A stretch of DNA of 5,870 nt, taken from the NCBI GenBank assembly GCA_024691665.1, contig JAILNJ010000152.1, forward strand, positions 1 to 5,870, in the 5' to 3' direction. Origin of the DNA: Gammaproteobacteria bacterium. Lineage in GTDB: Bacteria; Bacillota_I; Bacilli_A; Izemoplasmatales; UBA1188. The stretch's first letter is position 1. Every line of letters begins with the position of its first letter. This document shows positions 1 through 4,742 of the stretch, in pieces. The notes beneath the pieces were generated by a model. The model saw only the letters and a program-made list of their open reading frames with translations. It was not told where the DNA came from and searched no databases. The position numbers were made by a program, and so were the translations under genes.

Positions 1-75
1 TTAGATATCATTTATACATATAGAAGCACATATTTTCTTCCATTTGATTATTTAGACAATTTTAAAATAGAATAG
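1..75 (+). CDS. C-terminal end of an upstream protein (partial)
   Basis: Frame 1 is open from the first base and stops at a TAG at 73-75, giving the last 24 residues of a protein that starts outside the window. The tail is rich in Tyr, Phe, Leu and Ile (it contains STYFLPFDYLDNF). The other two forward frames have early stops (2-4 and 21-23). No function can be read from so short a piece. In many Firmicutes the gene ahead of holA and rpsT is comEC, the DNA-uptake channel, so a ComEC C-terminus is a reasonable guess from position only. No hairpin terminator follows the stop, so read-through into the next gene is possible. Confidence 0.45.
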   Translation, partial: LDIIYTYRSTYFLPFDYLDNFKIE

Positions 76-86
76 TTTGCTAAAAT
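44..86 (+). promoter_or_regulatory. Candidate promoter(s) of the DUF6508-like/macro unit
   Basis: Two overlapping sigma-A-like possibilities are visible. The first is TTGATT (44-49), an 18-base spacer and TAGAAT (68-73). The second is an extended -10, TG-C-TAAAAT (78-86), without a good -35 at normal spacing; the TAGACA at 53-58 is 22 bases away. Either would start transcription between about 80 and 93, ahead of the ribosome binding site at 113-117. The first -35 lies inside the upstream coding tail. In A/T-rich DNA such matches arise by chance, so confidence is moderate. Confidence 0.4.
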
Positions 87-112
87 ATAAATGTATAAAA
101 CATTAATATTTT

Positions 113-117
113 GGAGG
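113..117 (+). promoter_or_regulatory. Ribosome binding site fixing the start at 124
   Basis: GGAGG lies six bases before the ATG at 124. A longer in-frame reading from ATG 91 would have no such site, would encode the GGAGG itself, and might begin before the likely transcription start. The downstream start is therefore preferred. Confidence 0.8.
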
Positions 118-123
118 ACAAGA

Positions 124-528
124 ATGTTTGAGACTCTAACCAAATATATAGATAGACTAGAAAACGAAGAAATATGTGAACTAGAAGATGATGGTTTAAA
201 TGATAATGAAGAAGGCACTATTATCATTACTCATATCACATATAAAGATGTAGTCTATGAGCTAGAAGATGAAGTGTATAACGTATTAGATAATAATCCT
301 AATCTAGTTCTAAATAACGATTATATGAGCGTTATTCAAGAATACGCAAATGGCGACACTAATAAAATGTATGGTAAAGATACCAAAGATATGAATGAAA
401 AAGTGGCTTTTGCATACATTTTATCGACATTTAGAGCAGAGCGATTCTATGATGGAGCCATTAAATCATCTATCGAAGATAAAAGAATGATTAATTGGCT
501 TAAAAGATTAAAAGAACTAGATAAATAG
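124..528 (+). CDS. Small acidic DUF6508-like protein, partner of the macro-domain gene
   Basis: This encodes a 134-residue soluble protein with no signal peptide or membrane segment. The N-terminal third is very acidic (for example ELEDDGLNDNEEG, residues 19-31). It is followed by ITYKDVVYELEDEVYNVLD (about 38-56). The C-terminal half carries the most recognisable block, FRAERFYDGAI (103-113), and ends in a helical NWLKRLKELDK (124-134). From memory, the pattern (R)-G/A-ERF-x-(D/E)-G followed by RLKELD is typical of bacterial DUF6508 proteins, a family without a known function. No catalytic motif is evident. The gene starts at ATG 124, set by the GGAGG at 113-117, not at ATG 91. Its TAG stop lies 8 bases before the macro-domain gene, so the two are almost certainly cotranscribed and probably functionally linked, perhaps in ADP-ribose metabolism. 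The family call is from memory of its sequence pattern; the functional link is inference. Confidence 0.65.
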   Translation: MFETLTKYIDRLENEEICELEDDGLNDNEEGTIIITHITYKDVVYELEDEVYNVLDNNPNLVLNNDYMSVIQEYANGDTNKMYGKDTKDMNEKVAFAYILSTFRAERFYDGAIKSSIEDKRMINWLKRLKELDK

Positions 529-536
529 AGGATAAT

Positions 537-1082
537 ATGAAATCATCATTTAATTTACATAAAGGCTCGTGTATAGACGTTAACGCTGATGTAGTAGTAA
601 ATGCTGCCAATAACTATTTATTGGCTGGTGGAGGAATATGCGGTGTTATATTTTTTAAAGCTGGAATGGATGAATTAACTGAAGCTTGCGCAAAATATAA
701 AACCCCACTAAATGATGGTGTTGCAGTAATTACCCCATCATATAATCTAAAGAGGTTTAAAGCGATAATTCATGCTGTTGGCCCTAATTTCAACTTTAAT
801 CACCATGCCGATGATAAATTATTTGATGCTTACTATAATTCTTTATTAGTTTTAAAAAAGAATAATTATCACAGTATTTCATTTCCTTTAATTAGTGCTG
901 GTATATTTGGTGGACCAATAGTTGATATAGCGGCTGTCTCAACTCACCTATGCTACAAAGCGTATTTAAAGTTTATAGAAACTTTTAAAGATTATCCAAT
1001 TGAAGTATACATAAATGCTTTCACGGACGAAGAATTTAAACTCGCAAAAAAAGTATTTGATTACTTTAATCTTTCAATTTAG
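537..1082 (+). CDS. Macro-domain protein (ADP-ribose binding or hydrolysis)
   Basis: This 181-residue protein is a single, essentially complete macro domain. Visible hallmarks are DVVVNAAN (residues 18-25, the ADP-ribose adenine/ribose pocket), the glycine loop AGGGICGVIFFKAG (30-43), IIHAVGP (77-83) and the second phosphate-binding loop SFPLISAGIFGG (115-126). Macro domains bind ADP-ribose and many remove it from proteins, nucleic acids or O-acetyl-ADP-ribose in the cytoplasm. In MacroD/YmdB-type enzymes the first loop reads GGGVDGAIH with a catalytic Asp. Here the Asp is Cys35 and the His is Phe39, so MacroD-type chemistry cannot be assumed. From memory, GGGVCGAIF-type loops define a recurring bacterial subgroup, so this is probably not decay. 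The ribosome binding site AGAGGA (527-532) overlaps the end of the preceding gene, which suggests translational coupling. The ending is clean, with no extra domain. Family membership is firm; substrate and activity are open. Confidence 0.9.
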   Translation: MKSSFNLHKGSCIDVNADVVVNAANNYLLAGGGICGVIFFKAGMDELTEACAKYKTPLNDGVAVITPSYNLKRFKAIIHAVGPNFNFNHHADDKLFDAYYNSLLVLKKNNYHSISFPLISAGIFGGPIVDIAAVSTHLCYKAYLKFIETFKDYPIEVYINAFTDEEFKLAKKVFDYFNLSI

Positions 1083-1100
1083 GGATTTATAAATTAAAAT
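1072..1100 (+). promoter_or_regulatory. Possible weak promoter ahead of holA
   Basis: TTTCAA (1072-1077), a 17-base spacer and TAAAAT (1095-1100) could form a weak sigma-A promoter overlapping the macro gene's 3' end. Transcription would start near 1107, almost on the holA ATG at 1109, giving a leaderless or nearly leaderless message. The -35 match is poor, so this is tentative. Confidence 0.25.
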
Positions 1101-1108
1101 AGAATGTA

Positions 1109-2083
1109 ATGGAAAAAGTATATTTACTCTATGGTAAAAATAGAGAATTAATGGATCAAAGAAAAAATGAAATAATAAATGAATCAGGAATCGATGAATT
1201 TAACGTTTCTCTTTTTGATTTATCTGAAAAAGGATTAAATGAAGCTTTAGCGGACGCTCAAAGTATTCCATTCCTATCTGATAAAAGAATTGTAGTATTT
1301 AAAAACTGCGCATTCTTCTCAACTGATAAGGGTGATGAAGCTAAAAGACAAGAAAAAGAATTTGATATGGATTCATTTAAATCTTATCTTGAAAACTATC
1401 CAGAATTTACTGTCTCTATTTTTATGTCTCCATATGAAACTATTGATTCAAAGAAAGTGATAGTTAAACTAGTTAAAGATTTAGAAGGCGTAATTGAAGA
1501 ATGCCCAATCTATACAAAAGAAGAAATAACTAGATGGATTGATATGGCAATTAAAAATAGTGGTCATACTTATACAATTGACGCAAGAAACGAAATCTTA
1601 GCTAGATTAGACCAAGACCCTAATAACTTTAAAAATGAAATGGAGAAGTTATTTTTATACCTAAAACCAGGTGAAAAAATAACTAAAGAAATAGTAGAAC
1701 TAATGATTATTAAAAATCCTGAAGATAAGTTATATGAACTCTCTAATGCGATTTTAAATAAAGATAAATCTAAAGCTATTTCAATCTATTATGATTTGCT
1801 TCAAAAGAATGATAGTTTAACTATTTTAAGATCTATAGAAAATAAATTCCAAGAAATCTTATATTCAAAAGAATTAATTAAATCAGGAATATCACAAGAA
1901 GAATTCGCAAGTACTCTACATATTACAAAAGGAAAGGCGTATTTCATGATGAAAAACGCCAAAGAAACTTCTTATGAAACTCTAAATTTATGGTTTGATA
2001 GAATGATTAAACTTGATTATGAAATCAAACTAGGAAAAGTTGATCAAAATGCAGGAGTAGAATTATTAATTCTAAAATCATAA
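1109..2083 (+). CDS. holA: DNA polymerase III subunit delta
   Basis: HolA is the delta subunit of the clamp loader. It opens the DnaN sliding clamp so that the delta/tau/delta' complex can place it on primed DNA. The 324 residues match the usual length. The N-terminal AAA+-like domain begins with VYLLYGKNRELM (residues 4-15), and the characteristic block DAQSIPFLSDKRIVVFKN spans 49-66. The middle helical region contains NNFKNEMEKLFLYLKPGEKIT (about 172-192). The C-terminal collar domain includes NPEDKLYELSNAILNKDK (203-220) and ends DYEIKLGKVDQNAGVELLILK. As expected for delta, no Walker A motif is seen. The start lacks a Shine-Dalgarno sequence; the nearest purine run (1081-1084) is 24 bases away. 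The ATG is overlapped by a start-stop pair (ATGTAATG, 1104-1111). The gene lies 26 bases after the macro gene, with no terminator between, and faces rpsT across a shared terminator. Confidence 0.95.
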   Translation: MEKVYLLYGKNRELMDQRKNEIINESGIDEFNVSLFDLSEKGLNEALADAQSIPFLSDKRIVVFKNCAFFSTDKGDEAKRQEKEFDMDSFKSYLENYPEFTVSIFMSPYETIDSKKVIVKLVKDLEGVIEECPIYTKEEITRWIDMAIKNSGHTYTIDARNEILARLDQDPNNFKNEMEKLFLYLKPGEKITKEIVELMIIKNPEDKLYELSNAILNKDKSKAISIYYDLLQKNDSLTILRSIENKFQEILYSKELIKSGISQEEFASTLHITKGKAYFMMKNAKETSYETLNLWFDRMIKLDYEIKLGKVDQNAGVELLILKS

Positions 2084-2093
2084 AAATAAGTAA

Positions 2094-2122
2094 AAAAAAA
2101 GAATCTCGCAGATTCTTTTTTT
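2094..2122. terminator. Bidirectional intrinsic terminator between holA and rpsT
   Basis: GAATCT (2101-2106) and AGATTC (2110-2115) form a six-pair stem around a CGC loop. It is extended by an A-run (2092-2100) pairing with a T-run (2116-2122). Read on the + strand it ends holA transcripts with seven U; read on the minus strand it ends rpsT transcripts with nine U. It starts 10 bases after the holA stop and ends one base before the rpsT stop codon, an economical shared terminator for convergent genes. Confidence 0.9.
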
Positions 2123-2123
2123 A

Positions 2124-2378
2124 TTATGATAAAGAATTAACAAGCTTAGCTAGTCTAGATTTTTGATTTGCTACGTAATTCTTGTGAACAATGTTTTTAG
2201 CGCAAGCCTTATCGAGTTTAGCATAAGCTTTAACGAGAGCTTGTTGTCCAGCTTCTTTACTTTCAGCTTTTTCAACTGCCTTAATAGCTGTCTTTAAAGA
2301 TGATTTGAAAGAAGTATTTTGTAAATTACGTTTTTTACTAGTTAAGATGGATTTCTTATCACTCTTGATGTTAGCCAT
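2124..2378 (-). CDS. rpsT: 30S ribosomal protein S20
   Basis: S20 is an early-binding protein of the small ribosomal subunit that bridges 16S rRNA domains. The 84-residue, Lys-rich, all-helical protein is of normal length. It begins MANIKSDKKSILTSKKRN (residues 1-18), and the conserved C-terminal segment is NIVHKNYVANQKSRLAKLV (62-80), matching the usual IHKN-x-A-x(2)-KSRLAK block. The start is at 2378: MANIK is the family N-terminus and AGGAGGG sits five bases upstream (2384-2390). A longer reading from 2396 would translate that ribosome binding site as protein and is rejected. A good promoter lies at 2406-2434, giving a leader of about 21 bases. The gene is convergent with holA and divergent from cvfB. 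No leader structure for autoregulation is visible in so short a leader. Confidence 0.97.
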   Translation of the reverse strand: MANIKSDKKSILTSKKRNLQNTSFKSSLKTAIKAVEKAESKEAGQQALVKAYAKLDKACAKNIVHKNYVANQKSRLAKLVNSLS

Positions 2379-2383
2379 AGTTA

Positions 2384-2390
2384 CCCTCCT
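2384..2390 (-). promoter_or_regulatory. Strong ribosome binding site of rpsT
   Basis: On the minus strand this reads AGGAGGG, five bases before the ATG at 2378. It decides the start, because the upstream ATG at 2396 would place this site inside the coding sequence. Confidence 0.9.
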
Positions 2391-2405
2391 AAACAACGCT
2401 ATGTT

Positions 2406-2434
2406 ATTTTATCAAACAATCTAAATAAAATCAA
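2406..2434 (-). promoter_or_regulatory. Sigma-A promoter of rpsT
   Basis: On the minus strand the -35 is TTGATT (2434-2429), the spacer is 17 bases, and the -10 is TAAAAT (2411-2406) preceded by TGA, so it also has the extended -10 TG. The predicted start is near 2399, about 21 bases ahead of the coding sequence. This is one of the two best promoter matches in the window and fits a highly expressed ribosomal protein gene. Confidence 0.75.
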
Positions 2435-2450
2435 GAGGAAAAATTTGAAA

Positions 2451-2466
2451 AATATTATATAATATT
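2451..2466. repeat. 16-base perfect A/T palindrome at the cvfB start
   Basis: The 16 bases are identical to their own reverse complement and contain TATAAT on both strands (2458-2463 forward, 2459-2454 reverse). The right edge is three bases before the cvfB ATG. The forward TATAAT could be the cvfB -10, which would start transcription at about the ATG, but no convincing -35 is seen at 16-18 bases. Its other possible role is a protein-binding operator; low base complexity makes chance a real alternative. Confidence 0.45.
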
Positions 2467-2469
2467 ATT

Positions 2470-3345
2470 ATGAAAATTGGTGAGATTAATAAATTAACCG
2501 TAAAAAGAATATCAGACATAGCATATGTACTAGAAACAAAAGATAAAGAAGAAATCTTTTTACATAAAAAAGAAGCTCAAGGTAATTATGATGTAGGCGA
2601 AACTGTTTTCGCATTTTTGTATTATGATTCATACGGTAGAATCGCAGCCTCTACAGCTACACCCAAGATTACTATCTCGAAGCCAGCTTTCTTAAGAGTT
2701 GTATCAGTTGATGAAAGATTGGGATTCTTCCTCGATGATGGAATGCCTAAAGATTTACTTTTATCAATGAAAGATTTCCCTTATCCCGTAGATTATGCAC
2801 CACAAGCTGGTGATTATCTATTCGTAAGAATTGAAGAAGGTAAAACCAATTTTAGGACTAGATTACTTCCTAAAGAGGCCTTCTTAGAAGTAATGCATCC
2901 TAGTGGGATAAAAAAGATTAGAGATTGGGTTAAAGCTTATATCGTTAATATTGTTCCATCAGGAATTGTTGCATTTGATACTGAAGGTAGAGAATATTAC
3001 GTTCCAAATGAACTTACAAGAGATAGACATAGAATTGGTGAAGAAGTAGAAATCAATATCATGAAAGTGATTGATGATAGAAGATATCAAGGTTCACTTT
3101 TAAAGCCAAAACTAGAACAACTCAATCTTGATTCAAAGAAGATTTTAAAGTATTTAACTACTTACAAGAAGATTGAATTAACTGATAAATCAGATCCTCT
3201 TGAAATCTATAGAGTCTTCCATATGAGTAAGAAAGCATACAAGGACGCAATAGGAAAATTATATAAAGAAAAATATATTCTTATTCATGATGATTTTATA
3301 GAACTTATTTATACACCAACTGAAAAGTTGAATAATATCAAGTAA
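2470..3345 (+). CDS. cvfB: S1-domain RNA-binding protein, CvfB/YitL family
   Basis: This 291-residue cytoplasmic protein matches the full length of the CvfB family, named for a Staphylococcus aureus virulence regulator and known as YitL in Bacillus. Family architecture can be traced. S1-like beta-barrel folds lie at about 1-63 (starting MKIGEINKLTVKRISDIAYVL), 70-134 (ending FRTRLLPKEAF) and 152-213 (with AYIVNIVPSGIVAFDTEGREYYVP). A winged-helix domain follows at about 222-284, containing KKIELTDKSDPLEIYRVF and MSKKAYKDAIGKLYK. Family members bind RNA through the S1 and winged-helix parts and affect gene expression post-transcriptionally. The N-terminus is the family's usual one, so ATG 2470 is secure, yet no Shine-Dalgarno lies within 20 bases upstream; the only purine run, at 2433-2443, is too far. 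This suggests leaderless or unusual initiation. The gene is divergent from rpsT and 46 bases ahead of yebC with no terminator between, so some read-through is likely. Confidence 0.88.
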   Translation: MKIGEINKLTVKRISDIAYVLETKDKEEIFLHKKEAQGNYDVGETVFAFLYYDSYGRIAASTATPKITISKPAFLRVVSVDERLGFFLDDGMPKDLLLSMKDFPYPVDYAPQAGDYLFVRIEEGKTNFRTRLLPKEAFLEVMHPSGIKKIRDWVKAYIVNIVPSGIVAFDTEGREYYVPNELTRDRHRIGEEVEINIMKVIDDRRYQGSLLKPKLEQLNLDSKKILKYLTTYKKIELTDKSDPLEIYRVFHMSKKAYKDAIGKLYKEKYILIHDDFIELIYTPTEKLNNIK

Positions 3346-3356
3346 TAATATATAAT
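3328..3356 (+). promoter_or_regulatory. Sigma-A promoter of the yebC-pgsA-recA unit
   Basis: TTGAAT (3328-3333), a 17-base spacer and a perfect TATAAT (3351-3356). The -35 is inside the last codons of cvfB and the -10 lies just after its stop. The predicted start near 3363 gives a leader of about 29 bases carrying the AGGAGA ribosome binding site at 3378-3383. Confidence 0.75.
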
Positions 3357-3391
3357 TATTAAGGTTAAAAAATATTAAGGAGAAATATACA

Positions 3392-4120
3392 ATGGGAAGA
3401 GCACATGAAGTTAGAGCCGCTAGTATGGCTAAAACTAACCTTGCAAAAAGTAAACTTTATTCAAAATATGGAAAATTAATCTATATGGAAGCACGTAATG
3501 GTGCAGATCCAACAGCTAACTTAAAATTAAGAGCATTAATTGATAAAGCTAAAAAGGAACAAGTTCCAGCAGACGTTATCAAGAGAAATATTGATAAGGC
3601 TAAAGGTGGAACTGGTGAAAACTATACAAATGTTAAATATGAAGCATTTGGACCAGCTGGATCAACATTCATTATTGATTGCTTAACTGATAACTCTAAC
3701 AGAACATTCACTAACGTTAGATCAGTAGCATCTAAATGTGGTGCACACCTTGGTAACCCAGGTTCAGTATCATATCAATATGATTATGAAGGTGTACTAG
3801 TTGTTAAAGGAATGGATGAAGAAGCTGTTCTTGATAACTTAATGGAAGCCGGTCTTGAACCAACTGATTTATATGAAAATGAAGATGGTACACTCACAGT
3901 TACTACTCAACCTTCAGATTTAAACCCAATCAAAGAAGCTTTAGAAAAGGTTGAAGGCGCTGAAGTATTATCAGATGAAGTTCTCTGGGTAGCTAAAGAA
4001 CAAGTAGAAGTTCCAGCTGAAGATATGGAAAAAGTACAAAGATTCTTAGATAAACTCGGTGAAGATGATGACATTTCTAACGTATATCACAATGTATCAA
4101 ATTTACCTGAAGAAGAATAA
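3392..4120 (+). CDS. yebC: YebC/PmpR-family protein, YeeN/YebC_II-like subgroup
   Basis: This 242-residue cytoplasmic protein has the full YebC length. It begins MGRAHEVRAASMAKT (residues 1-15) rather than the classical MAGHSKWANIKHRK. Conserved blocks are KLYSKYGKLIYMEAR (21-35), VPADVIKRNIDKAKGG (58-73), YEAFGPAGS (83-91), CLTDNSNRT (97-105), GSVSYQYD (124-131) and the C-terminal DDDISNVYHNVSNL (225-238). The YSKYG-x-x-IY block and VYHNV ending resemble the YeeN/YeeI (YebC_II) subgroup. The family was annotated as a transcription regulator. More recent work, as I recall it, shows members acting on ribosomes to relieve stalling at proline-rich stretches, so a translation role is favoured. 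AGGAGA (3378-3383), eight bases upstream, sets the start. The stop is only 4 bases before pgsA, indicating cotranscription. Confidence 0.93.
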   Translation: MGRAHEVRAASMAKTNLAKSKLYSKYGKLIYMEARNGADPTANLKLRALIDKAKKEQVPADVIKRNIDKAKGGTGENYTNVKYEAFGPAGSTFIIDCLTDNSNRTFTNVRSVASKCGAHLGNPGSVSYQYDYEGVLVVKGMDEEAVLDNLMEAGLEPTDLYENEDGTLTVTTQPSDLNPIKEALEKVEGAEVLSDEVLWVAKEQVEVPAEDMEKVQRFLDKLGEDDDISNVYHNVSNLPEEE

Positions 4121-4124
4121 TTAA

Positions 4125-4703
4125 ATGAACTTACCTAATAAACTTACGACATTAAGGTTGCTCCTAAGCATCCTTCTTGTCGTATTTTATTCAATATTTA
4201 AAAATTATGATTTTGTAATGTGGATTGTGGGCGCTTGTTTCATAATTGGTTCAATCACAGATTTTCTTGATGGATATATCGCAAGAAAACATAATCTAGT
4301 GACTGGATTTGGAAAACTAATGGACCCTCTCGCAGACAAAATCTTAGTTATTTCTACAATCATAATTCTTGTAGATTACAAAGCTACTATTCCATTCTTT
4401 TGGATTTCTATCATTGTAATCTTTAGAGAATTATTAGTACTTGGAGTACGTTTAGCCTCACTTGAAGGAGGAGGAGAAGTAATCGCAGCTGATTACTTAG
4501 GCAAAGCTAAAACATTAACTCAAATGGTTTCTATGAGTGCATTAATTATTCTTGCGGGTATCAATAATTATATTGAACCTAGTAAAGTAATTGATGGATT
4601 TATTTTAGGTTTCCAAATCTTATTCTATATTTCTGTGGTACTCGCAGTAATAAGCGGTTTTAATTATTTTTGGAAAAATAAAAAATATTTCAAAACGAAA
4701 TAG
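4125..4703 (+). CDS. pgsA: CDP-diacylglycerol--glycerol-3-phosphate 3-phosphatidyltransferase
   Basis: PgsA transfers a phosphatidyl group from CDP-diacylglycerol to glycerol-3-phosphate in the membrane. This is the committed step to phosphatidylglycerol. The 192-residue protein has the complete CDP-alcohol phosphotransferase signature D-x2-DG-x2-AR-x8-G-x3-D-x3-D. It is seen as Asp46, Asp49-Gly50, Ala53-Arg54, Gly63, Asp67 and Asp71, the metal- and substrate-binding residues. The N-terminal NLPNKLTTLRLLLS is the typical PgsA start. About six hydrophobic segments are visible, roughly at 8-25, 31-46, 72-86, 89-108, 133-147 and 157-184, and the tail is basic (KNKKYFKTK). It begins 4 bases after the yebC stop with only a weak GAAGAAG upstream, so translation is probably coupled to yebC. 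recA follows after 39 bases. The order echoes pgsA-cinA-recA of Bacillus, with cinA absent. Confidence 0.95.
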   Translation: MNLPNKLTTLRLLLSILLVVFYSIFKNYDFVMWIVGACFIIGSITDFLDGYIARKHNLVTGFGKLMDPLADKILVISTIIILVDYKATIPFFWISIIVIFRELLVLGVRLASLEGGGEVIAADYLGKAKTLTQMVSMSALIILAGINNYIEPSKVIDGFILGFQILFYISVVLAVISGFNYFWKNKKYFKTK

Positions 4704-4726
4704 CTCTTTTTGAGTACCATTTAATG

Positions 4727-4733
4727 AGGAGGG
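4727..4733 (+). promoter_or_regulatory. Strong ribosome binding site of recA
   Basis: AGGAGGG lies nine bases before the recA ATG at 4743. It is stronger than the sites of the other + strand genes, consistent with independent, efficient translation of recA after the pgsA stop. Confidence 0.85.
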
Positions 4734-4742
4734 AAGTTTTTT

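Noticed and set aside
59..68. ATTTTAAAAT palindrome as an operator
   Set aside because: Ten bases of A/T-only symmetry are expected by chance in DNA this A/T-rich, and nothing else supports a binding site.
91..123. Longer N-terminus of the DUF6508-like protein, starting at ATG 91
   Set aside because: The extension would encode the GGAGG site at 113-117 as protein and has no ribosome binding site of its own. One candidate promoter would also start transcription after it.
1083..1108. Terminator between the macro gene and holA
   Set aside because: The 26-base gap has no hairpin or T-run, so nothing supports a transcript end there.
2379..2396. Six-residue N-terminal extension of S20 on the minus strand
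   Set aside because: The extra codons consist largely of the AGGAGGG ribosome binding site. MANIK at 2378 is the normal S20 start.
2454..2459. Second rpsT promoter using the minus-strand TATAAT of the palindrome
   Set aside because: The matching -35 position reads CACCAA on the minus strand, and the promoter at 2406-2434 is far better.
4704..4742. LexA operator or separate promoter ahead of recA
   Set aside because: No GAAC/GTTC-type inverted repeat is present. The TTTAAT at 4720-4725 has no -35 at a usable distance (TTTCAA is 26 bases away).
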